A DNA stretch of 58,786 nt. It comes from a virus. The notes beneath the pieces are model-generated. The model saw only the letters and a program-made list of their open reading frames with translations, did no database searches and was not told the DNA's origin. Positions 33,868 through 42,718 of the stretch are shown in pieces. Each line of letters starts with the position of its first letter. Position 1 is the stretch's first letter. The stretch covers positions 1-58,786 of IMG/VR virus record IMGVR_UViG_3300043465_002540; one strand, given 5' to 3'. Both the position numbers and the translations under genes were made by a program.

Positions 33868-34926
33868 ATGATAAACCTGGATCGTGCCGCACTTAATTCG
33901 CCATTTCCACGAGCAGAGGGCACAATATCACGTGCCATGCGACTGCATCGTCCGGCATCAAATGTACCTGGACAGGAAGCTCGATCTGCCGTAATAGAAT
34001 GGCGCTCTGCTATTGCTGATCATCTGCAGCGAGATCATACCGATCTCAGTTTTTTCGGTTCTGCTACCGCTGCAGTTCGCTTTCTAGCTGACAAGTTAAA
34101 GGGCAAAGGCTTGGTCATCTATTGCTCAGAAGTGGAGCATTCGTGCTCCAGGAGCGTCGCAGATACGCTGCTGCCAGTAGACAGCGAAGGGCAGATATTC
34201 GGCAAGCTGGGCGGCGAAGACAATGTTCTGATCATCAGTGCAAAGAATAATGAGACCGGTATTCAGCCCACTGGCGAGACACGCAGGATTGTATCAGAGT
34301 TCCGGGACCGTGGAGGCATATGCGTGGTTGACGCTACAGGAGCAGACTGGCGCGATCCACTTGTGCTTGAGGCCGATTATATTTTTGCATCGGCTGGAAA
34401 GTGGAACGGACTGCCTGGAATGGGCCTGCTTGCAGGAACAAAAGGGATATGGGATAACCAGAACACAGAAGGCATGGGCGGGCTGATAGCTGGAAGCCCT
34501 AATACGATTGGTATTGCATGCCTTGCAGACGCAATGAGCTGGATTTCAAGTTCCCATGGGGACGGCCTGAAAGAAAAAGCGCGCAACTATAACGCAGCTT
34601 TTGATGAGCTGGCCGCAGAACTAGGCTGGATTAAAAATGGCTCAGGAGATTTTATAGCTAATTACTGCACAGGTATTCCGTCTGACCTATTCGTCGCTGC
34701 TGCAGGCGAACACGAGTTGGCGATAAGCGCAGGGTCTGCATGTAATTCTGGTTTTGCTACAGGCTCTCATGTCATTGCAGCTATGCACGGCGATGACCGG
34801 GCGCGATGCAGTGTACGCTTTAGCTGGGACAGGCTAACAAAAGAAACAGAGATATCACAGGCTATCGCGATTGTAAGAAAGATCGACAATGAACTAAAGG
34901 CACTTCTGCCTAAAGGAGATAGATAA
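33868..34926 (+). CDS. cysteine desulfurase-like PLP enzyme (NifS/IscS/DndA family)
   Basis: 352 residues with the class V layout: His91 in VEHSCS, SAKNNETGIQ (127-131), Asp155 for the PLP nitrogen, PLP-binding Lys178 (SAGKWNGLPG) and the mobile catalytic Cys292 in AISAGSACNSG. The family takes sulfur from cysteine as a persulfide for tRNA, Fe-S clusters or DNA phosphorothioation. The usual His before the PLP lysine is Gly here. No dnd genes, scaffold or thiolase lies alongside. GGAG precedes the ATG. Confidence 0.85.
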   Translation: MINLDRAALNSPFPRAEGTISRAMRLHRPASNVPGQEARSAVIEWRSAIADHLQRDHTDLSFFGSATAAVRFLADKLKGKGLVIYCSEVEHSCSRSVADTLLPVDSEGQIFGKLGGEDNVLIISAKNNETGIQPTGETRRIVSEFRDRGGICVVDATGADWRDPLVLEADYIFASAGKWNGLPGMGLLAGTKGIWDNQNTEGMGGLIAGSPNTIGIACLADAMSWISSSHGDGLKEKARNYNAAFDELAAELGWIKNGSGDFIANYCTGIPSDLFVAAAGEHELAISAGSACNSGFATGSHVIAAMHGDDRARCSVRFSWDRLTKETEISQAIAIVRKIDNELKALLPKGDR

Positions 34927-35516
34927 TGTCAAAGTCAAAGAAGAATGAAGCCGCTACAGAAGTCAGTGCTGCGCCAGTTGCTGCCGTAGAGGATACCCGT
35001 TTTGCCGATCTTGCTGCGCTGCTCGAGGCGCTAGATACGCGAGTCTCTGCCCTGGAGACTGGCCTTGCTAAGTTTGGCTCGGCTGCAGCGGCGCCTACGG
35101 ATGCTGACCGCACCGAACCAAAGCGCAAGTCTGCTAAGATTGCTGCAGAGGCCCGAGGCGGTGCTACGACTGATGGCAGCTTTAATCCGGCCGTTGGCGG
35201 CGCCGCTCTTGCCCCAGATGTACTTGCCAAGTACGCCGAGCTGCAGGAGAAGCGTCAGCGTGATGCCGCTGCTCGTGCCGACTCACGCGTTCGCAAGGTA
35301 GTCGAGCCAGGTCGTCTGGAGCAGCTTGCTCGTGAGTTCGAAGGAGCCAACGTCACCTCGGCTCGCATGCGCCTGCAGGATCTGCAGACCAAAGGCACGA
35401 TCTCTGACTTCCGAGTACTGCCACCAGGCTCAGCCATGCCGGCCGATACCAATCCTGCTCGCATCCTGTTGACGACCGATGCACATGGTTTTATCATCAG
35501 TGCCGACGTAGGTTGA
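34926..35516 (+). CDS. hypothetical Ala-rich protein (196 aa)
   Basis: TAATG overlap with the desulfurase gene and AAGGAG upstream. Basic start, then an Ala/Leu coiled-coil stretch (FADLAALLEALDTRVSALE), a charged helical middle and a folded-looking end. No family is recognised; it may be abundant, given the strong ribosome-binding site and commoner codons. Confidence 0.6.
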   Translation: MSKSKKNEAATEVSAAPVAAVEDTRFADLAALLEALDTRVSALETGLAKFGSAAAAPTDADRTEPKRKSAKIAAEARGGATTDGSFNPAVGGAALAPDVLAKYAELQEKRQRDAAARADSRVRKVVEPGRLEQLAREFEGANVTSARMRLQDLQTKGTISDFRVLPPGSAMPADTNPARILLTTDAHGFIISADVG

Positions 35517-35530
35517 TAAAAAAGAAGTAG

Positions 35531-35567
35531 AATGAGAAAGGCGGGCGTTTTGCCCGCCTTTCTCATT
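35531..35567. terminator. bidirectional terminator between convergent blocks
   Basis: AATGAGAAAGGCGGGC pairs perfectly with GCCCGCCTTTCTCATT around GTTTT. A-rich and T-rich edges on both sides suit termination from either direction. It separates the rightward early/middle block from the leftward tail-fibre block. Confidence 0.93.
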
Positions 35568-35610
35568 TCCTGAAACCCGGCCTAGGACTGGTAACAAGAA
35601 GCGCTAGCCC

Positions 35611-38600
35611 TTACACGTTACTGATGCAGTACCAGGCAGTGCTTATCCAGACCCAAGTCTGCCCGCCACCAGCGGTCATCGTGCGCGCTACGCCGGTCGA
35701 AGGGGTTACCGTAGACCCGGCGCCCGAGATATTGACGAGCGAGATGGTGAGGCCGTCGTCGCTCACGGTCATCGCAGGGAGTGCCACTGCAGCTACGTTC
35801 ACTGTGTAGGCGACGTTCGTGCGGAGGTTTGCTGCTGTTGGTGTTGCCGGACAACTGCCCAGCGCCTTCACGCTGCTGGCCAGTTTGTCGAGAGCCGACC
35901 AGACCGTGGTGGGGTCAGGGTCGAGCCATTGGGTAGGCACCGTCGGCGTGTACGCGAGCGAGCGCGAGTCGTCGAGGAAGTCGTAGGCGACGAGCGCGGA
36001 GACGGTGTACGTCGTCCCGGCAGCGGGGATCGGACTCCACGCAGGCGACACCGTGATGACCGTCCCGGTGTTGGACGAGACGGTGCGCGTCTGCCCCGAT
36101 CCGGTTCCGCCCGTCAACGTGATCGTGCCGCCCACCCACTGATTTGTCGTGAACGCCTTACTGGTGTCCGTGATCGTCGCAGATGCGCCCGCTGTTGCCG
36201 TTCCAGAACTCGTCGGGATGTTCAGCGGGCGCGCAGTGAGCACGCCGGTTGTCGTGCTGCGGCTGAACGCGAGCGTCGTGTACGACGTCGAGTCCATCTT
36301 GTAGCGAGCGCCGCCTCCAGAAGAACCGATCTGGTACCGCGAAGCCGGGATTCCCGTACCCGAATACACGCGGAACTGGTCGACGACCATTCCGAGGTAG
36401 GACGTCGAGGTCGATCCGGTGACACCGCCATTGTCGACGGTGCCGAGCATCGTGCGGTCGATGTCATAGATGCGGCAGCCGTCGATCTCACCGATGACCA
36501 GAGTCGGGCCGAGGGCTGCGCCAAGTGTTGAGTTATGGCACTTGAGCGTGACGACACCTGACGGTGCTTTGTTCGCCGTGCCGATCAGCGAGTAGCCGGT
36601 GCTATTGGCAAGTGGCAGCAGCGGCGACCACGCGGGCGTGACCGTCAGCGTGTTCGCCGTGTTGGAAACGACCGTAGCCGTCTGGCCCGAACCTTGTCCT
36701 CCCGTCAGCGTGACCGTAGCACCAGCATACTGGTTGACCGTCCATGCCTTCGTCGTGTCTTGCAGGGTCGTGCTGCTCTGGGTGCCCGTGGCTTGGCCCG
36801 TGCCGAGGTTCCACGTCGACGGGCTGGAAGCGTAGGCGTAAGGCACCGCGCCGAGATAGGTGCGAACGAAGCCTGCCTCGCCGACGGTGCAGCCGTCGAT
36901 CTCGATGACGCACGTCGGAAGACCGTTTGTCGTCGGGATCGTGTACGCGGTCGCGATAACCTGACCACCAATCAGGTTGGCCCGGTTCGCGTAGAAATTG
37001 AACTGCCCGTAGTTGGCATCCCAGTTTTGGCCGAGGTTCGATCCGGGGAAAGTCGGCTCGTTGAACAAGAGAGTGCTCAAGCCCGTGACCAACAGCGGAT
37101 CAGAAGTCGCGTCGGCCTCGACACCGCCACCGACAGCACCCGTGATCTCGAACGTCGTCAGCGCACCCGCACCAGTCCACGGCGCAGGGAAGCTCGCCCT
37201 GATAGACTGCATGTTCGATGCTGGGAAGTCGGCACGCACAGCAGCGAGCGTGACGTTTCCGACGATCTGCACGCCGTTGCCGATCAACTGCACTCGCGCC
37301 CGCTTGAAGCCGAGTGTCACGTCACCGACGTAGCGCCCCGGCGCAAGCTGGAAGATCAGCTTCTCAGTGACGAACTGGCCGACGCTTGCGTTGTAGGTGG
37401 TGTTGCTGGGATCGCCAAGCGAAGGAACCTGCGAGTAGGCGTAGTTGATGCTCGCGTAGGGTTGGCCGAGCGTTCCGCCACCGGGGGCATCGGTGCCGTT
37501 GACCGGGTCGACGTAGACGGTGAGCGCCCCAGCGAAAACTGCGCCCGTTGCTGGCGCGCTCCACGCCACGCCAGTCGCTTGCGTGCTGTCGGCGGTGAGT
37601 ACTTGACCGTTGGTGCCAACTGGGACACGAGTATTCGCGGTGCTGAAACCGAGAACGTCGCCCTTTGTCGTCAGCGGCGAAAGCGCGCCGAACGCTGCAG
37701 AGACAGTCGTCTGTCCTGTACCACCATTTAATACAGGAAGTATTCCTATTATTTCACTAGGGCCGTCACCTAGATCAATAGGGGATGCAGGTGACTGCAC
37801 TACGCCATCAATCACATGTATGACGCCTGTCCCGGATATTCCAAGGATAGTTGTCAACACATGGCTTGGATGACCATCTCCAAAATGGAAGGACACAGTG
37901 TGGCCAGCATCTGTGCATGTAGCTTCAAGCTCTACATAAACTCTGTCAGTTGACAGCACAGTTGTTGATGAAAGCACAACAGAGCAAGTGTACTGTGTAA
38001 TTGACCCAGGATTATATATAGGCGTTGGCTCTGAAGTAGTAAGAAGATTGGCGGTATATCCGTCATACTTATATACTTTTGCACGCATGTATGCTGCGCC
38101 GGGAAGGTCAACATCTGATGACGCCCATACGTTGAAGTCCCAGATTCCAGCTGGAATCACAGTTATCCCCGGAACATCAACTGCAGTCAAGAAGCCACCT
38201 ACATAATCGTATACTCCTCCAGTTGACAGTACATTTGAAGTAAAGACCGTGTCTGCTGGATTTGATAAAAGAGTAAGTGCCTTAGTTGAATAAGGCGTAG
38301 ACGGGAGTCCACCTAGTGGAGATTCTGCATCAGAACCGGCCTCCAGGAAGTAGGTCACTCCTCCACCGCCTCCAGAACCGCCGGATGCATTTGCTCCAGG
38401 AACCCAGGCGCTGCCGCTCCACGTAAGAACTTGCCCCGCTACTGGAGAAAGGCTGGACACCGCATTGCCGCGCAGTGCAATCACATCTGGAGAGAAAAGA
38501 CTGCCCGACAGATCGCCGTCTACAGTAGATGATTTAATTGCGTCAATTGCATCTTGAACATTCGTAACACCAAACGCAGGAGCAGCCAGCGAATCATCGT

Positions 38601-39144
38601 AGCTTATTCCATCTGCACTGTTAATGATTGCGGGCGGCACTACCCACGACAGGGCTCCATAACCATCATTGGCAAGCATCCCCTCCTCATCAATCGGCCA
38701 ACCAGGAAAAGAGATATCAGGCGCAAGTCCTCCTGATGAAGCGAGTGGTGATGTCGCTGTAACGCTCGACACTCCGCCACTGCCACCTCCCCCGCCGGAC
38801 AACCACTTCAGCTCTCCGCTCTCGAATCCAAGGACCGCTCCCTCGAAATAAGCATTAGATGTCGAGAAGGAATCGGCAGATACGCCTGCGCCAGCATGGG
38901 TTGGGTTTACAAACTCGATGACTCGGATTACATTTAGTACTTTCCAGAGCCTGTATATCTCGCCACTTGGAGACTCCAGTTCTTTTAGAACGGTGGCTGT
39001 TAGTGAGCCAAAATCATTATACTCTAGCTCCGCGTACAAGTCTCTCTCTTCACCAGGACGCAGCTTGACCCTGCCAAGAATATTAACATCTGACCTTGAT
39101 ATATTCCTTATTAAAAGTACTGGTTTTATCGGCGTAAAAGACAT
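35611..39144 (-). CDS. tail fibre-like protein 1
   Basis: 1177 residues. Residues 8-115 form an N-terminal anchor shared with fibre 2 ([37 protein letters not shown]). Gly-rich linkers and beta-rich modules follow, then the fibre motif VLNGGTGQTT near residue 475, where base composition switches from phage-like to GC-rich. Downstream are a pectate-lyase-like right-handed helix stretch and two copies of a module ending SNTxxxxTVxPAWSP. AGAGGGA precedes the ATG. Receptor binding is inferred. Confidence 0.8.
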   Translation of the reverse strand: MSFTPIKPVLLIRNISRSDVNILGRVKLRPGEERDLYAELEYNDFGSLTATVLKELESPSGEIYRLWKVLNVIRVIEFVNPTHAGAGVSADSFSTSNAYFEGAVLGFESGELKWLSGGGGGSGGVSSVTATSPLASSGGLAPDISFPGWPIDEEGMLANDGYGALSWVVPPAIINSADGISYDDSLAAPAFGVTNVQDAIDAIKSSTVDGDLSGSLFSPDVIALRGNAVSSLSPVAGQVLTWSGSAWVPGANASGGSGGGGGVTYFLEAGSDAESPLGGLPSTPYSTKALTLLSNPADTVFTSNVLSTGGVYDYVGGFLTAVDVPGITVIPAGIWDFNVWASSDVDLPGAAYMRAKVYKYDGYTANLLTTSEPTPIYNPGSITQYTCSVVLSSTTVLSTDRVYVELEATCTDAGHTVSFHFGDGHPSHVLTTILGISGTGVIHVIDGVVQSPASPIDLGDGPSEIIGILPVLNGGTGQTTVSAAFGALSPLTTKGDVLGFSTANTRVPVGTNGQVLTADSTQATGVAWSAPATGAVFAGALTVYVDPVNGTDAPGGGTLGQPYASINYAYSQVPSLGDPSNTTYNASVGQFVTEKLIFQLAPGRYVGDVTLGFKRARVQLIGNGVQIVGNVTLAAVRADFPASNMQSIRASFPAPWTGAGALTTFEITGAVGGGVEADATSDPLLVTGLSTLLFNEPTFPGSNLGQNWDANYGQFNFYANRANLIGGQVIATAYTIPTTNGLPTCVIEIDGCTVGEAGFVRTYLGAVPYAYASSPSTWNLGTGQATGTQSSTTLQDTTKAWTVNQYAGATVTLTGGQGSGQTATVVSNTANTLTVTPAWSPLLPLANSTGYSLIGTANKAPSGVVTLKCHNSTLGAALGPTLVIGEIDGCRIYDIDRTMLGTVDNGGVTGSTSTSYLGMVVDQFRVYSGTGIPASRYQIGSSGGGARYKMDSTSYTTLAFSRSTTTGVLTARPLNIPTSSGTATAGASATITDTSKAFTTNQWVGGTITLTGGTGSGQTRTVSSNTGTVITVSPAWSPIPAAGTTYTVSALVAYDFLDDSRSLAYTPTVPTQWLDPDPTTVWSALDKLASSVKALGSCPATPTAANLRTNVAYTVNVAAVALPAMTVSDDGLTISLVNISGAGSTVTPSTGVARTMTAGGGQTWVWISTAWYCISNV

Positions 39145-39183
39145 GGTTCGCTCCCTCTAATTATTCTTTTCTGCAAAAAGCCC

Positions 39184-39430
39184 TCAAAATAAACCTAACT
39201 CAATGATAAGGTCCGCATCAGCAGAGCCATCCACTTGAAACAAAAAAAGCAATATATGAGCAAGATTAACTCTGCGCAAATAGCTAGCGGCATCGGTCTC
39301 TGTGCCGATGGAAGTTAATTTCATTAATATCGCAGTATCACAAGCACTCACTGCATTAACTTCTAGCGGCGACATGGATAAAATGCCCTTTACCGCGACT
39401 ACAGATACCCGGATGATTTTATTAAATCAC
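39184..39430 (-). pseudogene. remnant of a tail fibre tip
   Basis: A leftward frame open from a stop near 39430 ends in SYLRRVNLAHILLFLFQVDG and DADLIIELGLF. This aligns with the last ~60 residues of fibre 2 ([31 protein letters not shown]). No ribosome-binding site or full-length start exists. It looks like the leftover tip of an older fibre gene after a new C-terminus was acquired. The rest of the 306-bp gap (39145-39450) holds nothing else recognisable. Confidence 0.6.
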
Positions 39431-39450
39431 TGCGGCATGCATCTGCCTTG

Positions 39451-42400
39451 CTAGTAGAGATCTATCTCTACAACGAGGTCCGCAGCCAACGACCCGTTGG
39501 AGCAATCGACCTGCACCGAGAGATAGTCGAATTGCGCGAAATCCACGCTGCGAAGGTAGCTGGTGGCGCTCGTTGAGGTACCACTTATCGTAGCCTTCAT
39601 CAGTGTCGCGACGCCCGTATTACCCATGCCCGTTGTCGACTTGTTGATCGTGACCGTGAGGTCTTCGCCGACGCCGCCTGCGGTGCGGATATTAATGAAC
39701 ATGCCTTGCAAAATCGTCTTCTGCTGAAAGCGATAAAATACTTCATCCGGGTCCATGCTGTTGACAAGTGTTCCAGGCCACAGGTAATGCTTACCGGAGT
39801 CGATATTACCCCGTACACAAAACTGAATCGTTGTCGGAGTGACGTAAGTGGTAAACGGGTGCGTGCAGGCAGTCTTTGTAACAAGATCGGTTCCCGGCCC
39901 TAGCTGTATGCCGTTTGTTCCGTTGCCTGCCTGTGGTGCGGACTGCAGAATGTCGCCGCCCGCGTACCGCTGCACCCACGTCAACGCTGCTGTTCCGACG
40001 AGGCCCGTGGTTGTACACTCCCAGCCTGTATACGCAAAGGTGCCGTCGTTGCAGAAGGTATATGCACCGAGCGCCTGGGAGCCCGATGCCATGTCGCCTG
40101 CACGCGTCCATGCACCTGCGGCAACGACGTAGATGCCGTTATCCACAGGGTTAGTTTGGCCAGTGGCAAGCACACGGTCACCGGCAACAAGGGCTACGCC
40201 TTGCAGCGTGTAGAGGCCAGTCAGCGCAGTGCTTGACGTTGTCACGACAACTGGCAGCTTTAGCTGTATTGCAGGATAAGGCGAACCTGCAATGCTTGTT
40301 GAGCGCGTCTGAATTTGCGAACCGCTATTCTCGACATAGACTCCGACATAGAGGCCCGTCGAGGTCGCGGTCGTCGGTGCCGCGACGTATATGTTGAGGT
40401 CGCGCGTCGAGAGCTGATTTCCTGCGCCCGTCGACGGCTGGTAGACGCCGAACTTGTTGCCCGCGCCGTTGCTACGGACGTTGAGCGTGCTGCCCTTCAA
40501 GCAGTTGAACGAGAACGTCGCGACGTTGAGAGCACCCGTGCCGTTAGAGAGCACCCCGTAGACGTTCGTCGTCGTGCCAACAGCGAGGCCGCTGTTGTCA
40601 ACGGTGAGGACCGACGTGCGAAGTTTGCTCGTCACGCTCGTCGTGCCGGGGAGCGCGATGCCGACGAGATTCGTCGTCGCGTTCGCTGAGTTGAGCGTGA
40701 GGCTCAAGTCCTCGACACGCGTGTTCTCGCCCATCGTCAGCAACGTGACCGTGCCGCCGGGGTTGCTCGCGCTCATCACGATCCGCGTCGTCTGCAACGA
40801 CATGCCGCGCAGTGAACAGTTGGCTGGGATCGTGAGGCCCGTCGTCGCCGACGCGAGCGTATACGTCCCCGGCATGATCCACACGCTTACGCCTGTGAGG
40901 GAGTTCGTGTTAATATGCGAGATTGCGGCTTCGACGGTGAGGAACGGCGGACCGTTCACGGTGCCCGTCGCGTCGTTGCCGTTCACGCCGTCCACGATCA
41001 GTACGTTGCCGAGCTTCGGAGTCAGCGCGCCGCTCGGAAGAGCGATTGCGACATTCGACGCGCTCGTGATGCGGCCCTTAGCGTCAACAGCTATCTGAGC
41101 AACGCTGGTGCTGCTACCATAAGTATTAGCTGCAACACCCGTCGTTGTCAGCGTTGGGTTCGGATACGTATCGGTGAGGTCACCACCAGCAGGACCGCTT
41201 GGCGGGAGACTTGTTGGAGGCGCAGGGAACGCGATTGGGGTCGTCGTCGCGGTGGTGACGTGGCCCTTCGCGTCCACGGTGACCTGCGCGACGTTGGTGC
41301 CGTCGCCGTAGGTACCTGCGACGACGCCGCTGGCGTTGTGGGAGACGACCGGGTTCGCTCCTGTCGTCACGTTGATCGGGGCGGTGCCGGTGACTGACTG
41401 GATCGGAGCCGCCGGGAACGCGATGGCGACTTCCGTCGCCGACGTGACGCGACCCTTCGTATCGACGGCGACCTGTGCGACGTGCGTACCGTCGCCGTAG
41501 GTGGTCGCGACGACTCCCGTCGTCGTGAGCGTTGGGTTCGGATAGCTGCCAGTCAGATCGCCACCCGCTGGGCCGTTCGGCGGAAGGCTCGTCGGAGGTG
41601 CGGGGAACGCAATAGGGGTAGTCGTTGCCGAGGTGACATGCCCCTTGGCATCGACCGTGAGCCTCGCGCTATTCGTACCGTCACCGTAGGTGGCAGCCAC
41701 GACACCGCTCGCATCATGACTGACGGTCGGGTTCACACCCGCAGTGACGCTGATAGGAGCAGTACCAGTGACCGATTGAATCGGTGAGGAGGGGAACGCA
41801 ATCGCAACGCTACTCGCGCTCGTGACACGACCCTTGGCGTCGACCGTGACCTGAGCAACGCTGGTGCCGCTGCCATAGGTATTAGCGGCAACCCCTGTTG
41901 TCGTCAGCGTTGGGTTCGGGTAGGTGCCCGTGAGATCGCCGCCGGCGCTTCCGTTCGGAGGGATGCTTGCTGGAAATGATATCGGAGTTGTCGTCGCCGA
42001 GGTGATGCGACCTTTTGCGTCGACCGTCAAACTAGCACTATTTGTGCCGTCGCCATAGGTATTTGCGACCACACCTGTTGCCGTAAGTGTCGGATTTGGA
42101 TAAGTCCCAGAGAGATCCCCTCCAGCAGAACCCAATGGAGGCAGTGCAGCTGGAAATGATATCGGCTCATTGCTTGCACTTGTAATTATGCCTTTTTCAC
42201 TTACGGTCAGTATGGGCACAGTTGCGCCGTTGCCATAGGTACCTGCAACTACTCCGCTATCCTGAATACTTATATTTGGCGTTACTCCGCCTGTAGATGA
42301 TAGCGGGTTCGATGCACTCACGCCTGATACGCCTACTGTCGCGCCGCCGGCAAGCCACTTTAATCCGCCGCTTTCAAAACCTAGTACAGCTCCTTCGAAA

Positions 42401-42699
42401 TAGCTATTTGTTGTTTGAATAGCGCTTGCAACTAATCCATCGCCTTGGTAAGATGGATTTATAAAGTTAATTACTTCAATCTTTCTATATATCTTCCACA
42501 GAAGATAGATCTCTCCTGCCGGAGCCTCGAGCTCTCTTAGTATTGTGCTGGTAAGAGGAGATCCATACTCTTTATATTCTAGCCGACTATAAAGATCAAC
42601 AATTTCCCCTGGTCTTATCTTTACTTTTCCAAGTAGATTGACATCAGATTTAGTTATATTCTTTACAGTAAATATCGGAAATACCGGATCAGTCCTCAT
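39451..42699 (-). CDS. tail fibre-like protein 2 with internal repeats
   Basis: 1082 residues. The N-terminal 115 residues are paralogous to fibre 1 ([20 protein letters not shown]). Then come tandem repeats of the type [19 protein letters not shown] and YGDGTNxAxxTVDAKGxVT, common in phage fibres that assemble as trimers. A beta-helix-like middle and a compact tip follow, ending VVEIDLY. The middle is markedly GC-rich, while the N-terminal 200 codons are not. GAGGGGGCG precedes the ATG. Confidence 0.8.
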   Translation of the reverse strand: MRTDPVFPIFTVKNITKSDVNLLGKVKIRPGEIVDLYSRLEYKEYGSPLTSTILRELEAPAGEIYLLWKIYRKIEVINFINPSYQGDGLVASAIQTTNSYFEGAVLGFESGGLKWLAGGATVGVSGVSASNPLSSTGGVTPNISIQDSGVVAGTYGNGATVPILTVSEKGIITSASNEPISFPAALPPLGSAGGDLSGTYPNPTLTATGVVANTYGDGTNSASLTVDAKGRITSATTTPISFPASIPPNGSAGGDLTGTYPNPTLTTTGVAANTYGSGTSVAQVTVDAKGRVTSASSVAIAFPSSPIQSVTGTAPISVTAGVNPTVSHDASGVVAATYGDGTNSARLTVDAKGHVTSATTTPIAFPAPPTSLPPNGPAGGDLTGSYPNPTLTTTGVVATTYGDGTHVAQVAVDTKGRVTSATEVAIAFPAAPIQSVTGTAPINVTTGANPVVSHNASGVVAGTYGDGTNVAQVTVDAKGHVTTATTTPIAFPAPPTSLPPSGPAGGDLTDTYPNPTLTTTGVAANTYGSSTSVAQIAVDAKGRITSASNVAIALPSGALTPKLGNVLIVDGVNGNDATGTVNGPPFLTVEAAISHINTNSLTGVSVWIMPGTYTLASATTGLTIPANCSLRGMSLQTTRIVMSASNPGGTVTLLTMGENTRVEDLSLTLNSANATTNLVGIALPGTTSVTSKLRTSVLTVDNSGLAVGTTTNVYGVLSNGTGALNVATFSFNCLKGSTLNVRSNGAGNKFGVYQPSTGAGNQLSTRDLNIYVAAPTTATSTGLYVGVYVENSGSQIQTRSTSIAGSPYPAIQLKLPVVVTTSSTALTGLYTLQGVALVAGDRVLATGQTNPVDNGIYVVAAGAWTRAGDMASGSQALGAYTFCNDGTFAYTGWECTTTGLVGTAALTWVQRYAGGDILQSAPQAGNGTNGIQLGPGTDLVTKTACTHPFTTYVTPTTIQFCVRGNIDSGKHYLWPGTLVNSMDPDEVFYRFQQKTILQGMFINIRTAGGVGEDLTVTINKSTTGMGNTGVATLMKATISGTSTSATSYLRSVDFAQFDYLSVQVDCSNGSLAADLVVEIDLY
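41100..42130 (-). repeat. tandem coding repeats in fibre 2
   Basis: The phrase GTCAGCGTTGGGTTCGGATA and its variants recurs at about 41150, 41525, 41900 and (more diverged) 42085, a period near 375 bp over the first three. Each unit codes for one AGGDLTxxYPNPTL plus TVDAKGxVTxA module. Units nearest the C-terminus are most alike, which suggests recent homogenisation by recombination. Confidence 0.7.
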
Positions 42700-42718
42700 G
42701 AGTCGCCCCCTCTTCTAC

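Noticed and set aside
33868-35516. A DNA phosphorothioation (dnd) operon
   Set aside because: Only the desulfurase-like gene is present; no DndC/D/E-like neighbours were found in the window.
36694-37731. Long rightward Arg-rich open frame opposite tail fibre 1
   Set aside because: It is the antisense of GC-rich fibre coding sequence; composition is extreme, there is no RBS and the fibre frame is clearly real.
41100-42130. CRISPR-like regular repeats
   Set aside because: The repeats are about 375 bp apart, lie in frame inside a fibre gene and encode a known fibre motif; no short repeat-spacer pattern exists.
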